Positions 27,529 to 35,543 of a DNA stretch of 35,543 bases are shown here, in pieces. Source of the DNA: an uncultured Chlorobiaceae bacterium (GTDB lineage Bacteria > Bacteroidota > Chlorobiia > Chlorobiales > Chlorobiaceae); assembly GCA_903915955.1 (NCBI GenBank), contig CAIWUU010000053.1, forward strand, positions 1-35,543, read 5' to 3'. Positions within the stretch are counted from its first letter, which is position 1. Each line of letters starts with the position of its first letter. The notes under the pieces were generated by a model. The model made no database searches. It was given only the letters and a program-made list of their open reading frames with translations, and was not told the DNA's origin. The position numbers and the translations under genes were made by a program.

Positions 27529-29331
27529 TCAGTTAACAATAACCTCACCTGGCATCACCGCAAGAATATGAAGCTGGCCCGAACTCATCAGCATCTCATA
27601 GAAAGCCTCCATTGAGGAAAATTGCCTCCGGGGAACAATCTCATGCAGGAGCTCTCTTTTGATGGCAACCACCACTCTCTCAGTAAAATTGGCGCTGTTT
27701 CCTGCCAGAAGTGATTCAAACCAGCTCTTCTGCACCGGATAGAGCAGAATCTCAGGCTTTTTTGTCGCATCGATTTTCGCAAGAAGCTGCGCAGCATGAA
27801 TGGCATCAAAAAATCCCCCCATACGATCAACAAGACCAGCCTTCAGTGCGCTGCTTCCCGTCCAGACCCGTCCACCTGCAACAGCATCAACATCTGCAAC
27901 CTTCATCTTGCGTGATGCGGCAACCTTGCCAATAAAATCATCATAGACCTCACCCGATGCCACAAGAAATTTATTGTATGCCTCACCCTCGAGTGGCTTG
28001 AAGGGGGTATTTGCATCAGCGTAACGCCCCCGCGTCACAACCGTGCGCTTCAAACCAATGTTGTCGGCAAGCCCCCTGATATTGGGCTTCAGGGCATAGA
28101 CCCCAATGGAGCCGGTGATGGTGAGAGGTTGGGCAACAATAGTTTTTCCGGCAAGCGCGGCCATATAACCGCCCGAAGCCGCAACACCCGACATGGAGAC
28201 CACAAGTGGTTTTTTTACCGCCGCAGAATCGAGCATCTGCAGCATATCGGCTGAAGCAAGGGCATCACCTCCGGGGCTGTCGATACGCAAAACAATTGCC
28301 TTGACCTTTTTGTTTTCCAGAGCGGCATCAAGGGAGTGTTGCAGGGTCTCCACATCAATACCCTCTCCCAACTCGCCAAGGGAGCGAACAATAGTGCCCG
28401 ACATGGTAATGACGGCAATAGCCTCATCAGTGGTGGACTTCTGTGGCCACGGAACCACAGAACGATACTCCGCAGCGCTGAGATAAGCATCATTGTCGCT
28501 GCTCAGCTCTTTTCCTGTTATTTTTTTGGTCAGAGTGCGCTGTAACTCCCAGGATGAGGCGATACCATCAACCAGCCCGAGAGCTTTGGCCCGGTTGGCC
28601 GAAATCAGCGCCTCATTGTTGATAATGGCTTCGAAAGAGCTTCTGCTGAGGTTCCTCCGCTTCGACACAAAAGTGAGATAATCACTGTAAACCTCATCGA
28701 GCAAGGCATTTATCTGCTCAAAATACTCTTGGCTTGCGCCGGTTCTCACATAAGGCTCAATGCCGCTCTTGTACTTTTTCCACTGCGCGGCCTGAACCTG
28801 AACACCGATTTTTCCCAGTGGCGTGGTATAATAAAGGGATTCAGCCCTCAGACCATCAAGAAGAAGTGAACCGCCGCGCTCCACAATAATGGAATCACAG
28901 GCTGATGCAAGAAGATAATCACTGTCTTCGGCCGAGTGAAGCAGAGCGGTGACCCTCTTCCCCCCTTTGCGCACCTTTTCAATGGCACTGCGCAATTCAG
29001 CAACCTTCGCCGGGCTGCTCCGCACTCCGTCAATATCAAGCAGCAGCTCCCTGACCCGCTCATCGTCCACGGCATGATCAAGCACAAAAAGTATCTCCTG
29101 AAGAGAGAGAGGCCCCCGGGATGGCATGAACGGCAGTGATGAGCTTTCGTTACGGATCTCATCTATCCCTCCCCCAAGAGGCAATACCAGCACAAAACGG
29201 TCGGGAATTGAGTGGGATGAGCGAAATGCAAAGAAAAGTCCGACCGCAATCAGCAGGGGAACGATAAGCAGGGTAAGACAACCGTAGCGGAAACATCCTT
29301 GTCGCATTGATGGCATATTGGTTTTATTCAT
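27529..29331 (-). CDS. sppA: Signal peptide peptidase SppA, 67 kDa type
   Basis: A 600-residue membrane-bound serine protease that degrades signal peptides left in the inner membrane after protein export. One N-terminal membrane anchor (about 17-37) is followed by two tandem S49 peptidase domains. In this long form the Ser-Lys dyad is split between the repeats: Lys188 in KKYKSGIEP in the first and Ser386 in GVAASGGYM in the second. Both are present, so the enzyme looks active. The length matches the E. coli type rather than the short Bacillus type. Its ATG overlaps the stop of the upstream ATPase gene by eight bases (ATGAATAA) and lacks its own Shine-Dalgarno, implying translational coupling. 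Confidence 0.96.
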   Translation of the reverse strand: MNKTNMPSMRQGCFRYGCLTLLIVPLLIAVGLFFAFRSSHSIPDRFVLVLPLGGGIDEIRNESSSLPFMPSRGPLSLQEILFVLDHAVDDERVRELLLDIDGVRSSPAKVAELRSAIEKVRKGGKRVTALLHSAEDSDYLLASACDSIIVERGGSLLLDGLRAESLYYTTPLGKIGVQVQAAQWKKYKSGIEPYVRTGASQEYFEQINALLDEVYSDYLTFVSKRRNLSRSSFEAIINNEALISANRAKALGLVDGIASSWELQRTLTKKITGKELSSDNDAYLSAAEYRSVVPWPQKSTTDEAIAVITMSGTIVRSLGELGEGIDVETLQHSLDAALENKKVKAIVLRIDSPGGDALASADMLQMLDSAAVKKPLVVSMSGVAASGGYMAALAGKTIVAQPLTITGSIGVYALKPNIRGLADNIGLKRTVVTRGRYADANTPFKPLEGEAYNKFLVASGEVYDDFIGKVAASRKMKVADVDAVAGGRVWTGSSALKAGLVDRMGGFFDAIHAAQLLAKIDATKKPEILLYPVQKSWFESLLAGNSANFTERVVVAIKRELLHEIVPRRQFSSMEAFYEMLMSSGQLHILAVMPGEVIVN

Positions 29332-30304
29332 AAAGGAGGCAGGCTACCTGATGGCCACTGTTCTGTCGTTCCTGAAGCTTCGGTATCCGCTGTTTGCACT
29401 CGGCTGTCGCAACCGGGCAGCGGGGATGAAACGGGCACCCGGAGGGCATATTCAGTGGCCCTGGCAAATCACCATTCAACAAAATTCGCTCTTTTTTTGC
29501 TCCAAACTCAGGATTAGGAATTGCTGAGAGAAGAGCCCTGGTATAGGGATGTTCCGGATTGGCATAGAGTTCCATCGAGTCCGCAATTTCAACAATCTTG
29601 CCAAGATACATGACCGCAACCCTGTCCGAGATATATTCAACAACCGAGAGGTCGTGGGCGATAAACAGATAGGTCAACCCCATGTCGCGCTGAAGATCTT
29701 TGAGAAGATTGATAATCTGCGACTGAATGGAGACATCAAGCGCGGAAACAGGCTCATCGCAGATAATAAATTTCGGATTGACGGCAAGCGCCCGCGCAAT
29801 ACCGATCCGCTGTCGTTGCCCGCCTGAAAACTCATGCGGATAGCGATGGATATAATCCCTGTTCAACCCCACAACATCGAGCAGCTCCACAATGCGCTTT
29901 CGTGCAGCCTCCCCACGGGCAATGTGGTGTACCTGCAACACCTCTTCAAGCGTCTGCGCAACCGTCAAACGAGGATTCAGCGATCCGAAAGGATCCTGAA
30001 AAATCATCTGCATCTCTTTGCGAAGCGAGCGGAACTCACGATTGCCAATCCCGGAAATCTCCCGCCCTTCAAAGGCAACTCTGCCGGTAACAACAGGATG
30101 ACCAAGGCGAATCAACGCTCGACCGAGAGTGGTTTTGCCACAACCCGACTCACCAACCAAGCCAAGCGTCTCACCCTTGTAGACGTCAAATGAGACTCCG
30201 TTAACCACGGGTATCGGGAGAGGTTTACCCATAACTCCACTCTTTTTGCCGGAAAAACGCACCCGCAAGTCGCTGACCGACAGTAATTCCACCTGATCCT
30301 TCAT
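29324..30304 (-). CDS. Peptide ABC transporter ATP-binding protein (OppF/DppF type)
   Basis: A 326-residue ABC ATPase of the oligopeptide/dipeptide importer class. Walker A is GESGCGKT at 51-58, the Q-loop Gln is 103 in FQDPFGSLNP, the signature SGGQR is at 160-164, Walker B ends in Glu184 (FIICDE), and the switch is His217. The C-terminal oligopeptide-transporter extension has four cysteines (290, 296, 303, 322), a pattern reported to hold an iron-sulfur cluster in DppD-type proteins. It has no permease or binding-protein gene beside it. The nearest such genes are 10.5 kb away (16069-18831). sppA follows with an overlap. Confidence 0.94.
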   Translation of the reverse strand: MKDQVELLSVSDLRVRFSGKKSGVMGKPLPIPVVNGVSFDVYKGETLGLVGESGCGKTTLGRALIRLGHPVVTGRVAFEGREISGIGNREFRSLRKEMQMIFQDPFGSLNPRLTVAQTLEEVLQVHHIARGEAARKRIVELLDVVGLNRDYIHRYPHEFSGGQRQRIGIARALAVNPKFIICDEPVSALDVSIQSQIINLLKDLQRDMGLTYLFIAHDLSVVEYISDRVAVMYLGKIVEIADSMELYANPEHPYTRALLSAIPNPEFGAKKERILLNGDLPGPLNMPSGCPFHPRCPVATAECKQRIPKLQERQNSGHQVACLLYE

Positions 30305-30397
30305 CTGATGCTGAACGCTGTTTATCGTACTTTTATTATTATACTAAAACCATTGTGAATCTACATAACAAACCTTTTTTCAGGAACACCTTCTCCC

Positions 30398-31132
30398 TTG
30401 CACACTGAACCGTCACATACAGGAACACTTTACGTTGTTGCAACGCCTCTCGGCAATCTCGAAGACATTACCCTGAGAGCAATAAAAATCCTGAAACAGG
30501 TTGGAGCAATCGCCTGTGAAGATACACGGCGCGCATCAATCCTGCTGAACCATCTTGAAATTTCAGGCAAAAAACTGGTCAGTTACCACAACTATAACGA
30601 ACCAAGAGCGATCGGGCAGATTCTTGCCCTGCTTGAGGAGGGATCCGATGTTGCACTTATTACCGACGCAGGAACTCCTGTGGTCAGCGATCCGGGGTAC
30701 GCACTGCTGCACGCGCTGCATGAACGGCAACTCCCTGTGATTCCTGTTCCTGGAGCAAGTGCGCTTACGACGGCCCTTTCGGTCTGTCCGCTCCCTGTCA
30801 ACAACTTCTTTTTTGCAGGCTTTCTTCCCCACAAAAAAGGGCGAAAAAGTCGCCTCGAATATCTTGCCGGACTCCAGGCCTCTTTTGTTGTGTACGAATC
30901 GCCATACAGGATTATCAAGCTCCTTGACGAAGTGAGCCATCTTTTGCCTGACGCACAAATTTTCATTGGACGAGAGATGACAAAAATGTACGAGGAGTAT
31001 CTTACTGGAACAATTGATGAGATACGCCAACAACTTGCCAACGGTAAAACAAGAGGAGAGTTTGTTGTCATCGTCCATCCATCAGGAAAAAAAACAATCA
31101 AACCAGAAGAGAACCATGCAGATCATCACTGA
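30398..31132 (+). CDS. rsmI: 16S rRNA (cytidine-1402-2'-O)-methyltransferase RsmI
   Basis: A 244-residue member of the tetrapyrrole-methylase fold that 2'-O-methylates C1402 of 16S rRNA in the P site. The conserved blocks are in order: [15 protein letters not shown], then [20 protein letters not shown], and [14 protein letters not shown], followed by [12 protein letters not shown]. The only canonical start in the frame is a TTG at 30398, since a stop lies a short distance upstream, with an AGGA about 12 bases before it. The last 17 bases overlap the start of panC. It diverges from the ATPase gene over 93 bases. Confidence 0.96.
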   Translation: MHTEPSHTGTLYVVATPLGNLEDITLRAIKILKQVGAIACEDTRRASILLNHLEISGKKLVSYHNYNEPRAIGQILALLEEGSDVALITDAGTPVVSDPGYALLHALHERQLPVIPVPGASALTTALSVCPLPVNNFFFAGFLPHKKGRKSRLEYLAGLQASFVVYESPYRIIKLLDEVSHLLPDAQIFIGREMTKMYEEYLTGTIDEIRQQLANGKTRGEFVVIVHPSGKKTIKPEENHADHH

Positions 31133-31982
31133 ACCCGCAGAGATGCAGGCCATCGCTGAAAAGCTGCGCCTCAACCGTCAGCTTATTGCTGTTGTTATGA
31201 CCATGGGGGCGCTGCACGAAGGGCATCTCAGCCTTGTCAAACTGGCCCGGGAGAGCGCAGGAACCATCATTCTCACCATTTTTGTCAACCCGATACAGTT
31301 TGGGCCAAATGAAGATCTCCACCGTTATCCAAGACCTTTTGAGCAGGATGTCGCTCTTGCCCAATCGGCTGGAGTCGATTACCTCTTTGCCCCCGCAGTA
31401 AACAGTATCTACCCCGATCGCTACCAGACAACCCTGCAATGCGGCCCTCTCGCTGAACGATTTGAAGGACAACAGAGACCGGGCCATTTCAACGGCATGG
31501 CAACCGTAGTGACCAAATTGTTCAATATCACAAAACCGCACCGGGCAATCTTCGGAGAAAAAGATGCACAGCAACTCGCCATAATCCGTCAGATTGTCGC
31601 AGACCTCAATCTCGATATTACCATCGTTCCTGCTCCCATTGTCAGGGAAGAGAATGGGCTCGCCGTCAGTTCAAGAAATGTCTACCTCTCGAGCCAGGAG
31701 CGCAACACGGCAGGCATCCTTTACAAGGGAATCTGTCATGCGGAACAACGTATTGCAGAAGAGGAGAGCGACCTTCAGACTGTCGCCGCAGAGGTTAAAG
31801 AGATGATCGATTCAGCGCCTGGTTGCCGTTCAGATTATGTCGCCTTTGTTGAAGAAGAGAGGTTTGAGCTGGCTGAAACCGCTGAAAAGGGCAAAGAGTA
31901 CCGGCTGCTCATTGCCGCATACTGTGGCTCTGTCCGACTGATCGACAACAGCAGGATTCGCGCACAGGGGCAAGACAAGTAA
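31116..31982 (+). CDS. panC: Pantothenate synthetase
   Basis: A 288-residue enzyme that joins pantoate and beta-alanine with ATP to make pantothenate, the precursor of CoA. It has the HxGH nucleotidyltransferase motif at 34-37 ([10 protein letters not shown]) after MTMG, the segment [31 protein letters not shown] and the KMSKS-like region SSRNVYLS. Length is normal. A frame open 34 codons upstream exists inside rsmI, but this ATG starts at the conserved N-terminus and overlaps the rsmI stop by 17 bases. Only a weak purine stretch precedes it, so translation probably depends on rsmI. panB and panD are not here. Confidence 0.97.
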   Translation: MQIITEPAEMQAIAEKLRLNRQLIAVVMTMGALHEGHLSLVKLARESAGTIILTIFVNPIQFGPNEDLHRYPRPFEQDVALAQSAGVDYLFAPAVNSIYPDRYQTTLQCGPLAERFEGQQRPGHFNGMATVVTKLFNITKPHRAIFGEKDAQQLAIIRQIVADLNLDITIVPAPIVREENGLAVSSRNVYLSSQERNTAGILYKGICHAEQRIAEEESDLQTVAAEVKEMIDSAPGCRSDYVAFVEEERFELAETAEKGKEYRLLIAAYCGSVRLIDNSRIRAQGQDK

Positions 31983-32082
31983 CAATGTGCCAGAAGATAT
32001 TTTTTATGTTTATATTGCTGAACTTATTTATTGCTTGAGAATACCGGGCAGCATTTTTATCACTCTTTACAACACGATTTCC

Positions 32083-34269
32083 ATGATTGTTAACAAAGCA
32101 ATTGATCTTGGCCAGGGTAAAATAATCTCGATTGAGACCGGCAAAATGGCAAAACAGGCTGACGGCGCTGTGGTTGTCCGCCTTGGCGACACGATGGTGA
32201 TTGCGACGGTTGTATCAAGCAAAAAGACCCCACCACCAAATCAGGACTTTTTCCCGCTTCAGGTGGAGTACCGCGAAAAATATTCGGCTGCTGGCAAGTT
32301 TCCGGGCGGATTTTTCAAGCGCGAAAGCCGCCCGTCAGAAAAAGAGATTCTGTCAGCAAGGCTGATCGACCGTGCGCTCAGACCGCTCTTTCCTGACGGC
32401 TACCTCTATGAAACCCAGATCATTGTCACGGTTATCTCTTCCGACCAGATCAATGATGCTGACGTACTTGGCGGCCTGGCCGCTTCAGCCGCTATCATGG
32501 TCTCCGACATTCCTTTCCAGAATCCTATGTCGGAGGTGAGAGTGGGCAGAATCAACGGCTTCTATATCATCAACCCTGACATCAATGAGTTGCTGGAGAG
32601 TGATATTGATATCTGCATTGGCGGCACCAATGATACCATCTGTATGCTTGAGGGTGAGATGAAAGAGATCTCCGAAGCTGAAATGCTTGAGGCTATCCAG
32701 TTTGGCCACACCGCTATCAAAAAGCTCTGCGCTCTTCAAAGCGAAATCGCCGCAGAAGTTGCAAAATCGCAGCGCCCCTTTACCCCGATGACAATACCTG
32801 CGGAACTCACTGAGGTCATTCGCGGACTATGCGAAACCCGCCTCAAGGAGCTGGCCTACACCCCGCTTGCAAAAGAGGCACGTGCTGACCAGACCGCCCT
32901 TATCTACCGTGAAATCATTGCATCGACCATTGAGCACTTCAAGTCGATATTCAGCAGCGAAGAGATTGCGGCTGATCCGCTCAAAGCGCTCTGCGTCAAT
33001 CACCATATTATAGAAGAACAGATTCATGCCGTCGAAAAAAGAGTGATGCGCCACATGATTCTTGATGACGCAAAACGACTTGACGGCAGAGCACTCGACC
33101 AGGTACGCCCTATCAGTATTGAACTTGGCATCATCCCGAGAGCCCACGGTTCAGCCCTCTTCACCAGAGGTGAAACACAGGCGCTTGTCACCATCACTCT
33201 CGGCACCAAAAAAGATGCGCAATCGGTTGATACGCTCACCGACAGTGCAGACAAAACATTTTTCCTCCACTACAACTTCCCGCCCTTCAGCGTTGGTGAG
33301 TGCGGAAGGCTTGGCAGCATCGGACGCCGGGAGATTGGCCACGGCAATCTTGCCGAACGCTCCATCAAGATGGTTGCACCTTCACAGGAGGAGTTCCCCT
33401 ACACCATCCGCATCGTCTCTGATATTCTTGAATCGAACGGCTCCTCATCAATGGCTTCGGTCTGCGGTGGAACACTCGCCCTTATGGATGGTGGTGTGCC
33501 GATCAAAAAACCTGTCTCAGGTATCGCCATGGGATTGATCAAGGAGGGAGACTCTTACGCTGTACTCTCCGATATTCTTGGTAACGAGGATCACCTTGGG
33601 GATATGGATTTCAAAGTATCAGGCACCAGAGAGGGTATTACCGCCTGCCAGATGGACATCAAGATTGACGGACTTGACTATCATATTCTTGAAACCGCTC
33701 TTGAACAGGCGCGCAGAGGACGGCTTCATATTCTCGGAGAGATGGAAAAGGCGATCTCCTCGACCCGAAGTGAACTTGCAAACTTTGCCCCAAAACTGAC
33801 CACCATCAAGGTGCCTGTTGACTGTATCGGCATGATTATCGGCAAGGGTGGAGAGACCATCCGCAGCATAACCGAAGAGACCGGTGCCGAAATCAATATT
33901 GCCGACGACGGAACCGTCACCATTGCCTGCTCAACCAGTGAGGGCACCAACGCTGCGCTGGCTACCATCAAAAGTCTTACCGCCAAACCTGAGGTCGGCA
34001 CCATCTATATTGGCAAGGTGCGCGATATTCGTGATGAGCTTGGCGCTTTTGTAGAGTTCCTTCCCAAAACTGACGGACTTGTCCATATTTCCGAAATATC
34101 AAGCACAACAAGAGTGACAAAGGTGAGCGATCACCTGAAGATAGGCGAGAAAGTCAAGGTCAAGCTGGTGGATGTCCGCAAAGATCCCCGCACTGGAAAA
34201 ACCAAGTTTGCCCTCTCAATAAAGGCTCTTGACCAGGAAAAACCCAAAGAGAGCAGCACCGGGAACTGA
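32083..34269 (+). CDS. pnp: Polyribonucleotide nucleotidyltransferase (PNPase)
   Basis: A 728-residue phosphorolytic 3'-5' exoribonuclease of the RNA degradation machinery. Two RNase PH domains flank an all-helical linker. The second, catalytic one has [20 protein letters not shown] and the metal-binding [13 protein letters not shown] domain ([20 protein letters not shown]) and an S1 domain ([18 protein letters not shown]) follow. The frame is open 32 codons upstream to a GTG, but those residues do not look like the family and the ATG at 32083 gives the standard [12 protein letters not shown] start. No Shine-Dalgarno is visible there. rpsO, the usual upstream neighbour, is absent; panC precedes it by 100 bases. 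Confidence 0.97.
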   Translation: MIVNKAIDLGQGKIISIETGKMAKQADGAVVVRLGDTMVIATVVSSKKTPPPNQDFFPLQVEYREKYSAAGKFPGGFFKRESRPSEKEILSARLIDRALRPLFPDGYLYETQIIVTVISSDQINDADVLGGLAASAAIMVSDIPFQNPMSEVRVGRINGFYIINPDINELLESDIDICIGGTNDTICMLEGEMKEISEAEMLEAIQFGHTAIKKLCALQSEIAAEVAKSQRPFTPMTIPAELTEVIRGLCETRLKELAYTPLAKEARADQTALIYREIIASTIEHFKSIFSSEEIAADPLKALCVNHHIIEEQIHAVEKRVMRHMILDDAKRLDGRALDQVRPISIELGIIPRAHGSALFTRGETQALVTITLGTKKDAQSVDTLTDSADKTFFLHYNFPPFSVGECGRLGSIGRREIGHGNLAERSIKMVAPSQEEFPYTIRIVSDILESNGSSSMASVCGGTLALMDGGVPIKKPVSGIAMGLIKEGDSYAVLSDILGNEDHLGDMDFKVSGTREGITACQMDIKIDGLDYHILETALEQARRGRLHILGEMEKAISSTRSELANFAPKLTTIKVPVDCIGMIIGKGGETIRSITEETGAEINIADDGTVTIACSTSEGTNAALATIKSLTAKPEVGTIYIGKVRDIRDELGAFVEFLPKTDGLVHISEISSTTRVTKVSDHLKIGEKVKVKLVDVRKDPRTGKTKFALSIKALDQEKPKESSTGN

Positions 34270-34288
34270 ACACATCAAGACTGAAAGC

Positions 34289-34322
34289 AAGGCAGTACGG
34301 TATGGACGGTACTGCCTTTTTT
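34289..34322 (+). terminator. Rho-independent terminator of pnp
   Basis: A perfect 10-bp stem, AAGGCAGTAC (34289-34298) and GTACTGCCTT (34309-34318), encloses a 10-base loop and runs into a six-base T-tract. It begins 19 bases past the pnp stop. Confidence 0.9.
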
Positions 34323-34411
34323 ATTTCACCCGGTCAATGCAAATCAAGAGGCTGGCCTCGAAACACTGTCTAAACGGCCAAGTGCCAGGCAAGTCCGGCG
34401 ACCAAAAGAAT

Positions 34412-34439
34412 AAAAAAAAGAGCTGCTCAGACAGAGCAG
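34412..34439 (-). terminator. Orphan terminator-like hairpin on the minus strand
   Basis: CTGCTC (34423-34428) and GAGCAG (34434-34439) form a perfect 6-bp stem with loop AGACA. Read on the minus strand the stem is followed by CTC and then eight T residues. No minus-strand gene ends here, so it could close a small RNA or be a relic of a lost gene. Confidence 0.4.
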
Positions 34440-34459
34440 TACATAGAGCAAAGCGCGGG

Positions 34460-34603
34460 GTGAACACCCGTGAGGAAGAGAGTTTATGCAATCTGATCGC
34501 CGATTCGATTGAACCGCGAATGGCACCCAATGTAGAGTTGGTTAACTGGAAAGGCCGCTCGTTGCTTTTGGTGGAGGGCCAATTGTCGTTGAGCGAATCG
34601 TGA
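34460..34603 (+). pseudogene. Remnant of an AlbA_2/Schlafen-domain putative regulator
   Basis: About 47 codons from 34460 to a TGA at 34603 read as the middle of an AlbA_2 (Schlafen-type) domain. The EEESLCNLIADSIEPR stretch, then MAPNVELVNWKGRSLLLVEG, follows the family pattern of a helix with NLI.D.I.P followed by two strands. Neither the N-terminal nucleic-acid-binding half nor the usual YVR.GS..R strand is readable: upstream codons drift into unrelated sequence and the frame closes after LSLSES. I read this as a gene broken by deletions or frameshifts, with weak traces possibly continuing to about 34737 in another frame. Full-length relatives are accessory regulators scattered through many bacteria. 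Confidence 0.55.
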
Positions 34604-34761
34604 CAGACATCGACTAAATTGTCCGTCTGGTTCGTTTCCCCGGATGGCAAAGCACCAAAGCCGGAGAGTGCAAAGGGTATTGTTATTGCGAAACCGTATC
34701 ATTACAAGTGGAGCCAAGGTCTCCCGTCACAGTATCATGAGAACCTCAACTTTAAGTACTG

Positions 34762-35543
34762 ATGCTTTTCAGAGTCATGTCCGACATCCATAACGAGTTC
34801 TGTCGAGAAGAGAGCAGCGAGGACTGGCAGGTTCCGGAACTTGCCAAAGACAATGAATCCGTACTCATCCTTGCTGGAGATATCGGACTGCTGAGCAGAA
34901 AACAGACATGGTTCGGCTTTCTTTCGCAGTGCTCAAAGCAGTTCAGAGCTGTTTTCGTCATTGAGGGCAATCATGAATGGTATCACGGCAACATCGAGAA
35001 GCACTCCTGGCCGAACGCCATCGCCGAGCATGGATTTCACAACGTACATACCGCTCCGCTTATTTTGGAGGAGAAAAAAATCGCCATTATCGGTACAACG
35101 CTCTGGACAGACTTTTTTGGCGGCAACCCCATCGCCATGTTCGATGTCAGTCAGGGCCTCAATGACTATCGGCTGATAAAAGTCGGAGCCGATTATCACC
35201 GTTTACGGCCAGAGTACCTTCTCGCTCTTCATCACAAACAGAAAAAAAGGCTTTTTGAAGATGTCGATCACTATACGAAACTCGGATATAGCGTGATTGT
35301 GGTCACCCATCACCACCCATCAATGCAAGGAATCGCACCTTGTTACAGGAATGATCTCCTGAATGCAGCATACGTGTCAGACCTTGAAAAAGAGGTGCTC
35401 TCCCATAAAATAGAGTACTGGATCTGTGGTCACTGCCATACCGCCATGGAGTATTCAATCGGCGAGACCAGAGTGATCTGCAATCCCAAAGGATATCCTC
35501 ACGAATACGGCAACGGTTTCGATCCGCTCAAAACTCTTAACGT
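34762..35543 (+). CDS. Calcineurin-like metallophosphoesterase (partial, runs off the edge)
   Basis: An open frame of 260 codons that continues beyond the right edge. It shows the five metal-binding blocks of the calcineurin-like family: DIH at residues 8-10, a GDIG motif near 39-42, GNHEW near 71-75, VVTHHHPS around 187-194, and GHCH near 226-229. It could hydrolyse a phosphomonoester or phosphodiester with two metal ions; the substrate cannot be inferred. No signal peptide is seen, so it is probably cytoplasmic. The start at MLFRVMSDIHNEF is typical; no Shine-Dalgarno is evident. It follows the decayed AlbA_2 fragment and may belong to the same accessory segment. Confidence 0.88.
   Translation, partial: MLFRVMSDIHNEFCREESSEDWQVPELAKDNESVLILAGDIGLLSRKQTWFGFLSQCSKQFRAVFVIEGNHEWYHGNIEKHSWPNAIAEHGFHNVHTAPLILEEKKIAIIGTTLWTDFFGGNPIAMFDVSQGLNDYRLIKVGADYHRLRPEYLLALHHKQKKRLFEDVDHYTKLGYSVIVVTHHHPSMQGIAPCYRNDLLNAAYVSDLEKEVLSHKIEYWICGHCHTAMEYSIGETRVICNPKGYPHEYGNGFDPLKTLN

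Larger units (their letters stand above)
34323..34761. other. Gap between pnp terminator and phosphoesterase gene
   Basis: A 439-base stretch with no intact gene. It holds a decayed AlbA_2-type coding fragment at 34460-34603 and, just before it, a hairpin plus T-tract that would work only on the minus strand (34412-34439). No promoter or RNA gene was recognised. The sequence looks like the residue of an accessory gene that has been lost. Confidence 0.5.

Noticed and set aside
27425-27571. A 48-codon plus-strand frame with a hydrophobic start between porin and sppA
   Set aside because: Its second half is antisense to the end of sppA, it has no clear ribosome site, and the composition after the first 20 residues is not convincing.
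31987-32082. A 32-residue N-terminal extension of PNPase from a GTG
   Set aside because: The extra residues do not resemble the family and the conserved N-terminus begins exactly at the ATG at 32083.
34321-34650. A 109-codon minus-strand frame opposite the AlbA_2 remnant
   Set aside because: The plus-strand reading has recognisable domain residues, while the minus reading does not and has no start signal.

Overview
The window is a stretch of green sulfur bacterial (Chlorobiaceae) chromosome. The decisive marker is pscC (23433-24074, minus), the reaction-centre cytochrome c-551, with three N-terminal membrane helices and one C-terminal CxxCH haem site, an architecture specific to this group. 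A full-length pyruvate:ferredoxin oxidoreductase (nifJ/por), used by these phototrophs as pyruvate synthase next to the reductive TCA cycle, fits. No tRNA, rRNA, CRISPR array, insertion sequence or prophage was seen. Nearly all the sequence is core housekeeping, densely packed and with few broken genes.

Layout. (1) 189-5866, minus: a GNAT acetyltransferase, rsfS, gyrA, a two-motif CDGSH iron-sulfur protein and pyrG; gyrA, CDGSH and pyrG are close enough to be one operon. (2) 5867-6291: a non-coding gap with an unexplained coding-like fragment, then dapA (plus). (3) 7263-9831, minus: gcvH-gcvPA (glycine cleavage) and rlmB. (4) 10103-13660, plus: nifJ, ended by a strong hairpin terminator. (5) 13739-22882, a long minus-strand run: methyltransferase, an uncharacterised beta-rich protein, xerC/D-type recombinase, hpf, hprK, a peptide-binding lipoprotein, its permease, ruvB and a TPR protein. 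Several of these genes overlap by 4-17 nt, which suggests translational coupling. (6) queF (plus) and pscC (minus) converge on a perfect terminator hairpin; comM and an outer-membrane porin follow on plus. (7) oppF-type ATPase and sppA (minus, 8 nt overlap). (8) rsmI-panC (17 nt overlap) and pnp, plus, ended by a terminator. (9) A decayed AlbA_2/Schlafen-type regulator gene and a metallophosphoesterase that runs off the right edge.

Together the genes cover nucleotide, lysine and pantothenate synthesis, one-carbon metabolism, CO2 fixation into pyruvate, photosynthetic electron transfer, DNA topology and recombination, ribosome hibernation and silencing, RNA modification and turnover, and envelope functions. 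I see no convincing new multi-gene system. The items most worth a second look are the AlbA_2 remnant with a nearby orphan terminator, the unexplained fragment upstream of dapA, the dispersed and incomplete peptide ABC transporter, the hpf-hprK pair with no phosphotransferase partner in view, and the methyltransferase / unknown protein / recombinase overlap unit.
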